The notes below the pieces were generated by a model that worked only from the letters and a program-made list of their open reading frames with translations, searched no databases and was not told where the DNA came from. A stretch of 64,000 bases of DNA from a virus. A program made the translations under genes and the position numbers. Shown one piece after another: positions 6,076-14,500 of this stretch. How positions within the stretch are numbered: position 1 is the first letter of the stretch; each line of letters begins with the position of its first letter. The stretch is taken from positions 1 through 64,000 of IMG/VR virus record IMGVR_UViG_3300028384_001046. One strand, 5' to 3'.

Positions 6076-6727
6076 TTTACCTAACTTTGGTATTATTGAG
6101 ACACAATTAACTGAACAACATGTAGATCTTCTGTATAAGGATTTGATTCGTCAAGCACCTAAGGGATGGGAGTTTGACGGTCATAAAATCATAAAGGGTA
6201 CAGAAGTATCTCAGTGGGACTTTGATTGGTCTTCAGAGACCTATGAGAAGTTTATGGGAGAGTGTCTTGGTCCATGTATCAGCACGTATGCCGAAAAGTA
6301 TGGTAAACATACTCTTATGTGTACATCACAGATGCATGGAATTAATGTAAGTCGGTGTTGGGTAAGATGTAGCAAACCAGGAGAATATCTTTCAGTACAT
6401 GATCATAGTGCTCTATGGTCTTTTGCAGTATGGTTAAACATTCCATATGACTATAAAGAAGAACAGAAAGATAATGAAGCGTTCACACCATATGCAGGAG
6501 ATTTTCAATTAATATATCCAGCAACTACTGGTATTATGTTAAAGAAGAATTGGAGACTCGATAGATCTATGGAAGGTCGTATGATCTTCTTCCCGAGTCA
6601 GATTAGTCATATGGTGTATCCTCATCATACCACTAGCGGCGCGGCGTTTGACGGTGAGTATCGTGTATGTGTTGCAGGTAATATCTCATTGGATAGTTAC
6701 CAAGTATTGGATAACGTAGCTTCTTAA
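6062..6727 (+). CDS. 2OG-Fe(II) oxygenase-like protein
   Basis: 221 residues from the ATG at 6062 (MQVIDLPNFGII), preferred over the in-frame ATG at 6026 deep in the upstream gene. The motif VHDHSALWSF gives an H-x-H or H-D pair, and a second histidine lies in FFPSQISHMVYP, before YRVCVAGNI; this is the double-stranded beta-helix layout of the putative 2OG-Fe(II) oxygenase family. The protein at 59348 has the same HSxxWSF signature. Such enzymes hydroxylate protein, nucleic acid or small-molecule substrates using 2-oxoglutarate; the substrate here is unknown. Located in the early/accessory region, unlike the other four oxygenase genes. Confidence 0.75.
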   Translation: MQVIDLPNFGIIETQLTEQHVDLLYKDLIRQAPKGWEFDGHKIIKGTEVSQWDFDWSSETYEKFMGECLGPCISTYAEKYGKHTLMCTSQMHGINVSRCWVRCSKPGEYLSVHDHSALWSFAVWLNIPYDYKEEQKDNEAFTPYAGDFQLIYPATTGIMLKKNWRLDRSMEGRMIFFPSQISHMVYPHHTTSGAAFDGEYRVCVAGNISLDSYQVLDNVAS

Positions 6728-6770
6728 AGTGTTAAATGTATAGATATGGAGAACACTATATCTGTGTAAA

Positions 6771-6920
6771 ATGGAAATTCACATTGAACCTTACCACCTA
6801 GACTTGCTAATTGAGACAATTTCGTTTAGACTAGAAGAGGATCAACAATTACATTTTTTACCTGATGTGCGTTCTGATTTAGAAGAACTAATTGCAATGT
6901 TTGAAGATGAATATCTATAA
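6771..6920 (+). CDS. Small acidic protein, unknown function
   Basis: 49 residues, MEIHIEPYHLDLLIETI to EDEYL, helical and acidic. Overlaps the next gene by 14 bases. The region between the oxygenase stop and this start (43 bases) shows nothing clear. No family recognised. Confidence 0.65.
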   Translation: MEIHIEPYHLDLLIETISFRLEEDQQLHFLPDVRSDLEELIAMFEDEYL

Positions 6921-7074
6921 CGTCTATCTCGGTCAAGATATAATTATTCGTGAGTGCCGAGAAGAAGATTTAGAACATAAACTTGTATTTGTCAAAGAAT
7001 ATTTTGACTGGCATCAGGACGATGAACTACGTCATCAGAAGTTAAAAATAGTAAAGGTTGAGACTTCTAAATAA
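6907..7074 (+). CDS. Small protein, unknown function
   Basis: 55 residues from the ATG at 6907 (MNIYNVYLGQDIIIREC). Strand-like start and end (KLKIVKVETSK) around a charged helix. The last codons contain CTAAATA (7067-7073), a match to the late promoter motif, which could add late expression of the glycosyltransferase downstream. Confidence 0.65.
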   Translation: MNIYNVYLGQDIIIRECREEDLEHKLVFVKEYFDWHQDDELRHQKLKIVKVETSK

Positions 7075-7084
7075 ACCGTAACCA

Positions 7085-7113
7085 TTGCAATGATTGATTT
7101 GCCGTGGTATAAT
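7085..7113 (+). promoter_or_regulatory. Sigma70-like promoter for the glycosyltransferase
   Basis: TTGCAA at 7085-7090, a 17-base spacer and a perfect TATAAT at 7108-7113; the next ATG is at 7137. Confidence 0.65.
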
Positions 7114-7136
7114 AATTTCGTAAAACATTCACTGTT

Positions 7137-7889
7137 ATGGCTAAAGGATTTACCGTAAAAGCTAAGGCTCCTACACCGAAAAAAGTAGAAGATGATTTTG
7201 ATATCGCAGCAGCAAAGGAGATGGTAAAAGGCAAGAGTATTGTCTTCTGTCTCCCTGGTCGTGGTGTCTCCTATATTTTCCTCAAGGCATTTGTTCAACT
7301 ATGCTTTGATCTCGTTCAAACTGGTGCAAGTATTCAGATTGCACAAGATTACTCCTCCATGGTCAACTTTGCACGTTGTAAAGTGCTTGGGGCTAATGTC
7401 CTTCGTGGACCTAAACAGATTCCCTGGGATGGTAAGTTGGAGTATGATTACCAACTGTGGATTGACTCGGATATCGTCTTCGATGTTGAGAAGTTCTACC
7501 GTCTTGTGTGGATGCAGAAGGATATTGCAGCTGGTTGGTACATGACTGAGGATGGTAAGACCACCTCTGTTGCACACTGGTTGGAAGAAGATGACTTCGC
7601 TAAGAATGGTGGTGTCATGAATCACGAAACTGGTGAGTCCATCTCTCGTCGTCGTAAGCCTTTCACCGTAGACTACACTGGCTTCGGTTGGGTTCTGATC
7701 AAGAAGGGTGTATTTGAATCTCTTGAGTACCCCTGGTTTGCTCCTAAGATGCAGGTCTTTGAATCTGGTGATGTTCAGGATATGTGTGGAGAAGATGTTT
7801 CGTTCTGTCTCGACGCAAAAGAAGCAGGTTATGAGATCTGGTGTGATCCCAAGATTCGTGTTGGACACGAAAAGACTCGCGTGATCTGA
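7137..7889 (+). CDS. Glycosyltransferase, GT-A-like fold
   Basis: 250 residues. After a Lys/Pro-rich start, KSIVFCLPGRGVSYIFLKAF begins a nucleotide-sugar binding fold; DYQLWIDSDIVF carries the DxD motif that binds the metal and sugar nucleotide in GT-A enzymes; later CGEDVSFCLDAKEAGYEIW matches the acceptor-side GED region of GT2-like enzymes. Sugar and acceptor cannot be told; host surface glycan, virion protein or phage DNA are options. The stop overlaps the next ATG (TGATG). Codons are richer in C than those of the neighbouring small genes, suggesting strong expression or separate origin. Confidence 0.8.
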   Translation: MAKGFTVKAKAPTPKKVEDDFDIAAAKEMVKGKSIVFCLPGRGVSYIFLKAFVQLCFDLVQTGASIQIAQDYSSMVNFARCKVLGANVLRGPKQIPWDGKLEYDYQLWIDSDIVFDVEKFYRLVWMQKDIAAGWYMTEDGKTTSVAHWLEEDDFAKNGGVMNHETGESISRRRKPFTVDYTGFGWVLIKKGVFESLEYPWFAPKMQVFESGDVQDMCGEDVSFCLDAKEAGYEIWCDPKIRVGHEKTRVI

Positions 7890-8044
7890 TGTTATACAAG
7901 GTCATGGAGTTAGGTACAGATGGTTGGGGGATTAATGACCCCCATCGTGATCGTAACCTGACCAAAGAACAAGCTAAAGAGAGACTTGAACATTATATTA
8001 ATGAGGGAGTCTCTCCTCAAAGACTTCAGGCTACTCCAGAATAA
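7889..8044 (+). CDS. Small conserved cyanophage protein
   Basis: 51 residues, start coupled to the glycosyltransferase stop. The pattern YKVMELGTDGWGI, then LTKEQAKERLEHYINEGVSP and RLQATPE matches a short protein type I recall from T4-like cyanophages: a strand pair, then a helix. Function unknown. Confidence 0.75.
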   Translation: MLYKVMELGTDGWGINDPHRDRNLTKEQAKERLEHYINEGVSPQRLQATPE

Positions 8045-8099
8045 AAACTCTACCGGCGCGTTTTACCCGCGTCCGACCGCGAAAAACCTCTAAGTATTA

Positions 8100-8106
8100 C
8101 TAAATA
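8100..8106 (+). promoter_or_regulatory. T4-type late promoter
   Basis: CTAAATA, one mismatch from the T4 late box TATAAATA, 16 bases ahead of the ATG at 8122. It marks the beginning of the late, structural part of the window. The first ATG after it (8107) would fall at about the transcription start, favouring 8122. Confidence 0.55.
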
Positions 8107-8121
8107 ATGGCTGTAAGGAAA

Positions 8122-8253
8122 ATGAGCAAGAGTGGTTCGACTTTTATCGAATCATCTCCCAAGAAAACTAGGCAAGGTAGTGGAAAAAACACAAAGTATT
8201 CTGCTACATCTGCAAACAATAAACGTAAACGTTATCGAGGACAAGGAAGGTAA
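8122..8253 (+). CDS. Small basic conserved cyanophage protein
   Basis: 43 residues from the ATG at 8122, preceded by AAGGAAA. The sequence MSKSGSTFIESSPKKTRQG followed by GKNTKYSATSANN and KRYRGQGR is a pattern I recall as conserved in cyanomyoviruses. Very rich in Lys, Arg, Ser and Gly and probably disordered; may bind nucleic acid or be a minor virion part. Stop and next start overlap (TAATG). Confidence 0.75.
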   Translation: MSKSGSTFIESSPKKTRQGSGKNTKYSATSANNKRKRYRGQGR

Positions 8254-8408
8254 TGGAAGAAATTAAGTCTGGACCTAACGCATCTGATAGTGCTCCAAAT
8301 ATTGAAGGCACTAAAACATTTGGTTATGATGTTTCTGCTCAAGCTAAAAAGAAATCAGAAGAGTCCAGAAACGAAAAGAATCCCAACTCTCCTTTAGCCG
8401 CAGGATAA
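8253..8408 (+). CDS. Small hydrophilic protein, unknown function
   Basis: 51 residues coupled to the upstream gene by TAATG. MEEIKSGPNASDSAPNIEGT to NPNSPLAAG; low complexity, charged, probably disordered. Between two cyanophage-conserved genes, which supports it being real. Confidence 0.65.
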   Translation: MEEIKSGPNASDSAPNIEGTKTFGYDVSAQAKKKSEESRNEKNPNSPLAAG

Positions 8409-8413
8409 CACAT

Positions 8414-9070
8414 ATGAGTTCATTAATTGTTAATCTCCCTGCACAAAAAGTGTGGGTTCGCAAAGAGTATTTGAGAGATTTACAAGATGGACATGGTGAA
8501 TTTGTTGAAGGCGTCTGGGTGTCGGCTAAGTCGATACCTGGACGTTCTTTTTATTTTGAGACATACTTGCCTGAATATGGTGCTATGTTTGATAAGTTAC
8601 CTATCAGTGCATTTGTATCTGAACCAAAGACTCCAGATCCTGATTTAGATCTTCCCAATTTGCAGTTTTGGAACTGTATGGATTATGGAGTTGTCAACGT
8701 GTGTAAACAATTTGTTGCATCAATGGATTGGCAAGTCAGAACAAGACACTTTGGGACAATTATGGGTACATATATTTGTACTCTAGATAATTATCACTCG
8801 GACTGTGACACTATTGACTACTCAACGAGCGAAATTCCACAGGAACATAAGTCATTTAACTTGATTGAATTGTCAAATGGTCAGTTTGCTTTGTATCCAA
8901 ACAACAGATGTCGTATTTTTGATGTGAGTTTAACACCCCAAGAGCCAAAAATACCCGATTTTAAAGTATCCACAGAATATTATCAGGTAGAAAATGGTGT
9001 TGATTGGGGTAGATTGGGTGATACTGATGAATATTTTTGGGAAACACCCGAAGAAAAGAGTAATAAATAA
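8414..9070 (+). CDS. Conserved protein next to gp25, unknown function
   Basis: 218 residues. The start SSLIVNLPAQKVWVRKEYL and EGVWVSAKSIPGRSFYFETYLPEYGAMFDKLPISAF suggest a compact beta-rich domain with aromatic and Pro residues; the C-terminal tail is acidic. It sits just ahead of the baseplate genes, a place where T4-like cyanophages often hold an uncharacterised conserved gene. ATAAATA at 9063-9069 in its last codons may be a late promoter for the genes that follow. Confidence 0.75.
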   Translation: MSSLIVNLPAQKVWVRKEYLRDLQDGHGEFVEGVWVSAKSIPGRSFYFETYLPEYGAMFDKLPISAFVSEPKTPDPDLDLPNLQFWNCMDYGVVNVCKQFVASMDWQVRTRHFGTIMGTYICTLDNYHSDCDTIDYSTSEIPQEHKSFNLIELSNGQFALYPNNRCRIFDVSLTPQEPKIPDFKVSTEYYQVENGVDWGRLGDTDEYFWETPEEKSNK

Positions 9071-9095
9071 AAGGCAGAGATGGAACCTCTTAAAA

Positions 9096-9114
9096 AGTTC
9101 TGTTTATCAGAACT
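9096..9114 (+). other. Perfect hairpin before the gp25 operon
   Basis: AGTTCTG / CAGAACT, a perfect 7-base stem with loop TTTAT, six bases before the GGAGG of the next small gene and no T-run after it. It could shape the 5' end of the late message rather than end transcription. Confidence 0.4.
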
Positions 9115-9128
9115 AATTTGGAGGATTT

Positions 9129-9290
9129 ATGTCAAATCACCCGATTCCCGACTCCTCTATGGAGCATATGATGGAAATGTGGGGTACTAGATACCTTATC
9201 ACTGATCCAAAATCAGATTATTATTTGAAACTGAATGAAAAAAAATCAGTAAAATCTGAAAATAATGGCATTGTCAAAAGGTCAAAATAA
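9129..9290 (+). CDS. Small protein overlapping gp25
   Basis: 53 residues, MSNHPIPDSSMEHMMEMWG to NNGIVKRSK. GGAGG at 9120-9124 is a strong ribosome binding site for this start. The last 26 bases overlap the beginning of gp25 in another frame. Met-rich helix, then YLITDPKSDYYLKLNEKKS. A competing 36-codon frame (9080-9190) lacks such a site. Function unknown. Confidence 0.6.
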   Translation: MSNHPIPDSSMEHMMEMWGTRYLITDPKSDYYLKLNEKKSVKSENNGIVKRSK

Positions 9291-9681
9291 AATATCTAGA
9301 GTTTTTAAGGACATTAGTCTCTCTTTTATCAAGCATCCTGTCACAAACGACATTGGAACGTTTAATGATCAGGATGCCATCAAAAGAGCTGTGACAAATT
9401 TGGTAAGAACTAAGCTTGGTGAGAGATTTTTTCAAAATTTGATCGGCAGTAATGTTGAAAATTCTATTTTTGAACAACCTTCGGAAGATTTGGCTGTAGG
9501 AATTGAGGAAGAAATTAGTTATTTGCTCGATAATTTTGAATCTAGAATCTCTAGTCCCAGAGTAAAGGTGACTTATCCACCAGATACCAATGATTTGTTA
9601 GTTCATATATCATATGAGATCGTAGGATTGCCCTTACCCACACAGAAAATCGAGTTTATTCTCCAATCTACTAGGATATAA
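9265..9681 (+). CDS. 25: Baseplate wedge protein gp25
   Basis: 138 residues, close to the 132 of T4 gp25. The lysozyme-like gp25 fold is indicated by KDISLSFIKHPVTNDIGTF, DAIKRAVTNLVRTKLGERFF and the conserved P-S-D-like end of the core, followed by SPRVKVTYP and the beta strand LLVHISYEI. gp25 sits in the inner baseplate and joins sheath and wedge. The order gp25-gp6 with a one-base stop/start overlap is the standard T4-like cyanophage arrangement. Confidence 0.92.
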   Translation: MALSKGQNKISRVFKDISLSFIKHPVTNDIGTFNDQDAIKRAVTNLVRTKLGERFFQNLIGSNVENSIFEQPSEDLAVGIEEEISYLLDNFESRISSPRVKVTYPPDTNDLLVHISYEIVGLPLPTQKIEFILQSTRI

Positions 9682-11544
9682 TGTCATTTAATCAATTTAC
9701 AAACCTAGATTTTGATAGCCTTAAAGTTCAAATTAGGGATTATCTTCGTGCAAATAGCAATTTTACTGATTTTGACTTCGAGGGATCTAATTTTTCGGTT
9801 CTTATTGATCTTTTAGCTTATAATTCTTATGTCACGTCATATAATACCAATATGGCGGTCAATGAATGCTTTCTTGATAGTGCTACTTTAAGAGAAAATG
9901 TCGTTGCACTCTCAAGAAACATTGGATATGTACCTAGATCTAGCAGATCTTCCCGTGCAGTCATCAATTTTTCTGTAGATTTGGGTACAAATGATACCAG
10001 AATCGTAACTTTGAAGGCAGGAACCGTTGCACTCGGCGCTCAAGTCAACGGACAGTACGTATTTTCAATTCCTGACGACTTTGTTACAACAGTTGATAAT
10101 GGCATTTTTTGAAAATTTAAACATTTATGAGGGTGTTTATCTCACAAAAACATTTACGGTTGACTATTCTCTTCCAAATCAGAGATTTATTCTTCCAAAT
10201 TCCAATATTGATACAACTTCTATTCGTGTAAATGTAGAATCTACCACAAATGAAATTTATGAGTTATATGATAATATTCTGAGAGTTGATAATACCTCCA
10301 GATTATTCCTTGTTCAGGAAATTGAAGATGAAAAATATGAACTTCTTTTTGGAGATAATATTTTAGGCAAGAAACCTCCAGCAGGAGCTAAAATTACTGT
10401 AAGTTATATTGTTACGAATGGATCAACTGCTAATGGAGCATCAAATTTTACATTTAGCGGTATTCTAAAAGACGATACTGGATCTACAGTTACTGATGGC
10501 ATCTCTTTAATCTCTACAGAACAGTCATCAGAGGCCGGTGACGACATAGAGACTATCAATTCAATCAAATATTTGGCTCCTCGTATCTACGCAGCACAAT
10601 ACCGTGCAGTGACTGCAAACGACTATAGAGGTATTATTCCCTTCATATATCCTAACGTTGAATCTGTGACCGCCTACGGGGGTGAGGAGTTGAATCCACC
10701 CGAGTACGGTAAAGTGTTTATTTCCATAAAACCAAGAAATGGTTCTTTCTTATCTCAGGTAACAAAAGACCAGATTACTAGACAACTTAAACAATATTCT
10801 ATTGCTGGCATTAAACCAGAAATTGTTGATTTGAAATATCTTTATGTTGAAACTGATTCTGCAGTTTACTTTAATACTAACTCCGTTTTTGATCCTTCTG
10901 CATTGAGAACCAAAGTTTTTAATTCTCTTACTTTCTATTCTCAGTCTACTGACATCAATAGTTTCGGTGGGAGATTTAAATATAGTAAAATCGTTGGACT
11001 TATCGATGATACTGATCAAGGCATTACTTCCAATATTACAAAGGTAAAAATTAGAAGAGATTTGAATCCTGAAATTGGATTATTTGCAACTTATGAATTG
11101 TGTTTTGGTAATGCGTTTTTTGTTAATTCTGACGGGTACTCCGTAAGATCAACCGGCTTTGAAGTTAGTGGTATTGGTGGAAAGTTATATCTTGCCGACA
11201 TTCCTATCAGTAAAACTAGAGGAAAAATTATTTTCTTCAAATTGGAAAATAATGAACCAATTATTGTCAAAAATAATGCGGGAACGGTTAAGTATGACGA
11301 AGGAGAGGTTCTTTTAGATGTGGTAAATATAACAGGAACTTCTTTAAGTAACGGAACAGTTCAAGTAGAAGCTATTCCAGAGTCTAATGATATCATTGCT
11401 TTGAAAGACATTTACTTACAATATGATATTGCAAATAGCAAAGTAAGTGCTCTTAATGATGTTGTTTCCTCTGGTGAAAATACTTCTGCTACATCATATG
11501 TCGTAACTTCCAGTTATTCCGACGAAGGATATATCAGATCGTAA
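9681..11544 (+). CDS. 6: Baseplate wedge protein gp6, interrupted by a frameshift
   Basis: Two frames together code for one gp6 of about 620 residues (T4 gp6 has 660). The first, 9681-10112, carries the N-terminal gp6/J features (DFEGSNFSVLIDLLAYNSY, NMAVNECFLDSATLRENV, LSRNIGYVPRS). It stops at TGA after the T6 run at 10105-10110. Leaving out one T joins VDNGIF to ENLNIYEGVYLTKTFTVDY and continues to 11544 with the rest of gp6 (APRIYAAQYRAVTANDYRGII, then YGGEELNPPEYGKVF). Either one extra T is a sequencing/assembly error, or the phage uses a +1 slip at TTT TGA, or the protein is made as two pieces from the in-frame ATG at 10099. gp6 holds the baseplate ring together and is essential, so a dead gene is unlikely. 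Confidence 0.88.
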
Positions 11545-11545
11545 A

Positions 11546-14500
11546 ATGCCTGAACTAAACAAAGTTAAAATCTCTCAACTAATTGAGTCGCAGATTCCTT
11601 CTTTTCTTAATGAGGAATCTCCTCTTTTTGCCGAGTTTTTAAAACAGTATTATATTTCTCAGGAACATCAATCTGGTGTTACGGATATTGCTGTCAATCT
11701 TCCAGATTATAAAAAGATAAGTAGTTTTAATAATGAAACTCTTGTTCCATATAATGTCCTATTAGAAGATATTTTTGCTGCGGATGATACTATCACGGTT
11801 CAGTCTACTGTTGGATGGCCAGATAGTTATGGACTTTTAAAAATTGATAATGAAATTATTACATATAAATCAAAAACTAGTAATCAGTTTTTGGATTGTA
11901 GCAGGGGTTTTAGTGCAATCAATAAAATTAAACAGGATGTTAATTCTGAGTTTTTAGAATTTTCTGATTCTGAAGCTGAAGAGCATTCTTCTGGGTCTTT
12001 AGTATATAATTTAAGTAACTTATTTTTGCAAGAATTCTTTTCTAAGTTTAAGAAAGAATTCTTACCTGGATTTGAGAATAGATCTTTTGTTACTGGAACT
12101 TCGGTTCAAAATATTCTTACAAGAGCTAAGGACTTTTATTCTGCAAAAGGAACAGATTCTTCATATCAGATTCTTTTCAAACTTCTGTATGGAGAAGAAA
12201 TTCAACTAATTAAACCTATTGATGATACTATTGCTGCTTCATCAAACGTATATTTTAAAACTAAAAATGTTCTTGTAGAGAATCTTTTTGATGGAGATCC
12301 TCTAAGAACGGTAGGTAACTTCTTATTCCAGGATGTAAGCGGAATTGGAACGGTAAGTGCTTCGATTTATAACGTAGAATATAGACCAATTGATAGGAAA
12401 GATTTTTATGAAATTTCTTTAGACTCTTCTTCTTTCTCTGGAAATTTTGAGGTTCCTGGCAAAACAAAAACATTAGAAGGAATCCCTCAGTTTTCAAACA
12501 ATATTCTTGTAGACTCTACCATTGGATTTGATCAACAGGGATCACTTCTAATTAAACCAACTACAGATTCTAATTTTATTGAAGTATCTTATACAGACAA
12601 GACAATTAATCAGTTTCTGGGTGTTAGTGGTATTTCTACTGATTTGGTTTTTGGTGCTGAGATTTTTGAAGACAAATTAGCTTTTGCATATGCTGGACTT
12701 GGGCAGACATCTCTAGCACAGTTGAGAATTGTCAATATAATTGATAGTATTGATACAAATGATACTGCCAATATGTCAGTTGGTGATAGTTTGAAACTAT
12801 CTACATTTGGCGTTAATAGAGGAAAAGATTCTCAATTTAATAGTTGGATCTACAATATCCCCACTATTCACAATATCAAAAGTGTCGATCAACTCAATGT
12901 TAACACATTCAGAATTACTCTTTTTGACTTTGTTGTATTTTACATTGGAGAGAAACTTAATATTTCTGATGGTATAAGAGAAATACAATCAGAAGTTAAG
13001 GATATTGAATATGATTCATCTAATGATGAGAAAAGATTAAGCGATAAAGTTGTAGTCCAGGTTTCCTCTAATATTCCATCTAATCCCACTCTTCTTAAGA
13101 AAACTATTGTTAAGGCAGAGCATAATCTAGGAAGATTTCCAGAAATAACTAAGTTTCCTATTGGAATTCAAAATAGTTACATATCTGCAGATGGACAGGA
13201 TTATTTTATTACATCTGCGGGCATTCCTAACTATCCGATATTTGCAACTGATAATAGAAAGTTTGTTAAGACTGATATTAATGAGTCAACCGATGATAAT
13301 GGGACACCTATCAATGGTGGCGGATTTACATACTTATTCAAATCTGTTGATCCTGGATCATCTGAAGCAGAGGGAACTCTTGCTTTAAATGCTGGTGATG
13401 TTTCAATCAGACATAATTATAAAACTGGAGAAAAAATCTTCTGGGATAACATTTACAACAGTGGAATTCAAACAGGCGTTTATTTTGTTACTGCTATAAG
13501 TGAAACTGAGTTTTATTTGTCCTTTAGCGGGTCTGATGTTTTTTCTAAAAAGTATATTCCAGTAAGAACTGATTCTAGGGGGCAGTTTATTGTAAAATCT
13601 GGATATGAGGGACGAGAACTATCGCATCAAAAAATTCTAAGAAAATTTCCATATGAGAGAAAGGTTGATTTCTTTGATGATCCAAATAAACGAAGTGTTA
13701 AAAACAGACCTATTGGTATATTAGCAAATGGTGTTGAAATTTTTCCACCAACAGTATTTGATGAGCAGATTTATTACGGTGATGTTGTTAATATTAAAGT
13801 AACTAATAGAGGAAAAGACTATGATGTAATAAATGGACCAGAATTAGTAATTCAAGATCAGAATGGTAGTGGATGCGAAGCTTTTGCAAATGTTAGTGGG
13901 TCTTTTCGTGAAGTAAGATTGGTTTCTCCTGGAATTGGATATCAGGAGAAACCAAAGATTACTATTGAGGGTGGAAATGGAACTGGTGCTGTTCTTGAAT
14001 CTAATTTTGTAAAAGGAAAACTTACTGTCAATTTTAAAGCTGATGGATCATCTGTAAATTCAAACTCGGAAACTATAGATTTCCCAACTAGACACAACTT
14101 CGAGATTGGCGAAGAAGTTTTTTATGATTCTAGAGGCAACACTCCTATTGGTAATTTAATTAGTGGTGCTACTTATTTTGTTAGACCAGTTGACGACCAA
14201 ACAATATCTTTATATGAGACTTTTAGGGATGCTGTTAATGGATCCAATGTTGTTAATATTGGATCTCCAAGTTTTGGTTTCCATAAATTTACATCTACTA
14301 AATCTAGAAATACTATTACGAGAGTCTACGTAAGAGAACCAGGACAAGGATATTCAAACAGAAAAGTTATTGTTCCATCTAGAAATACTGCTGCTGGAAC
14401 AAGATCTGGCATTGACACTTCTGATAATTATGTCTATGCCCGTGAACATAATTTCAAAACTGGAGATGTAGTTAGGTATTCATCAACTGAATCTTTAATT

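Noticed and set aside
7299-7868. 189-codon minus-strand frame inside the glycosyltransferase
   Set aside because: Antisense to a well-supported DxD glycosyltransferase, with no recognisable domain.
9080-9190. 36-codon frame ahead of gp25
   Set aside because: Overlaps a better supported frame (9129-9290) and has no good ribosome binding site.
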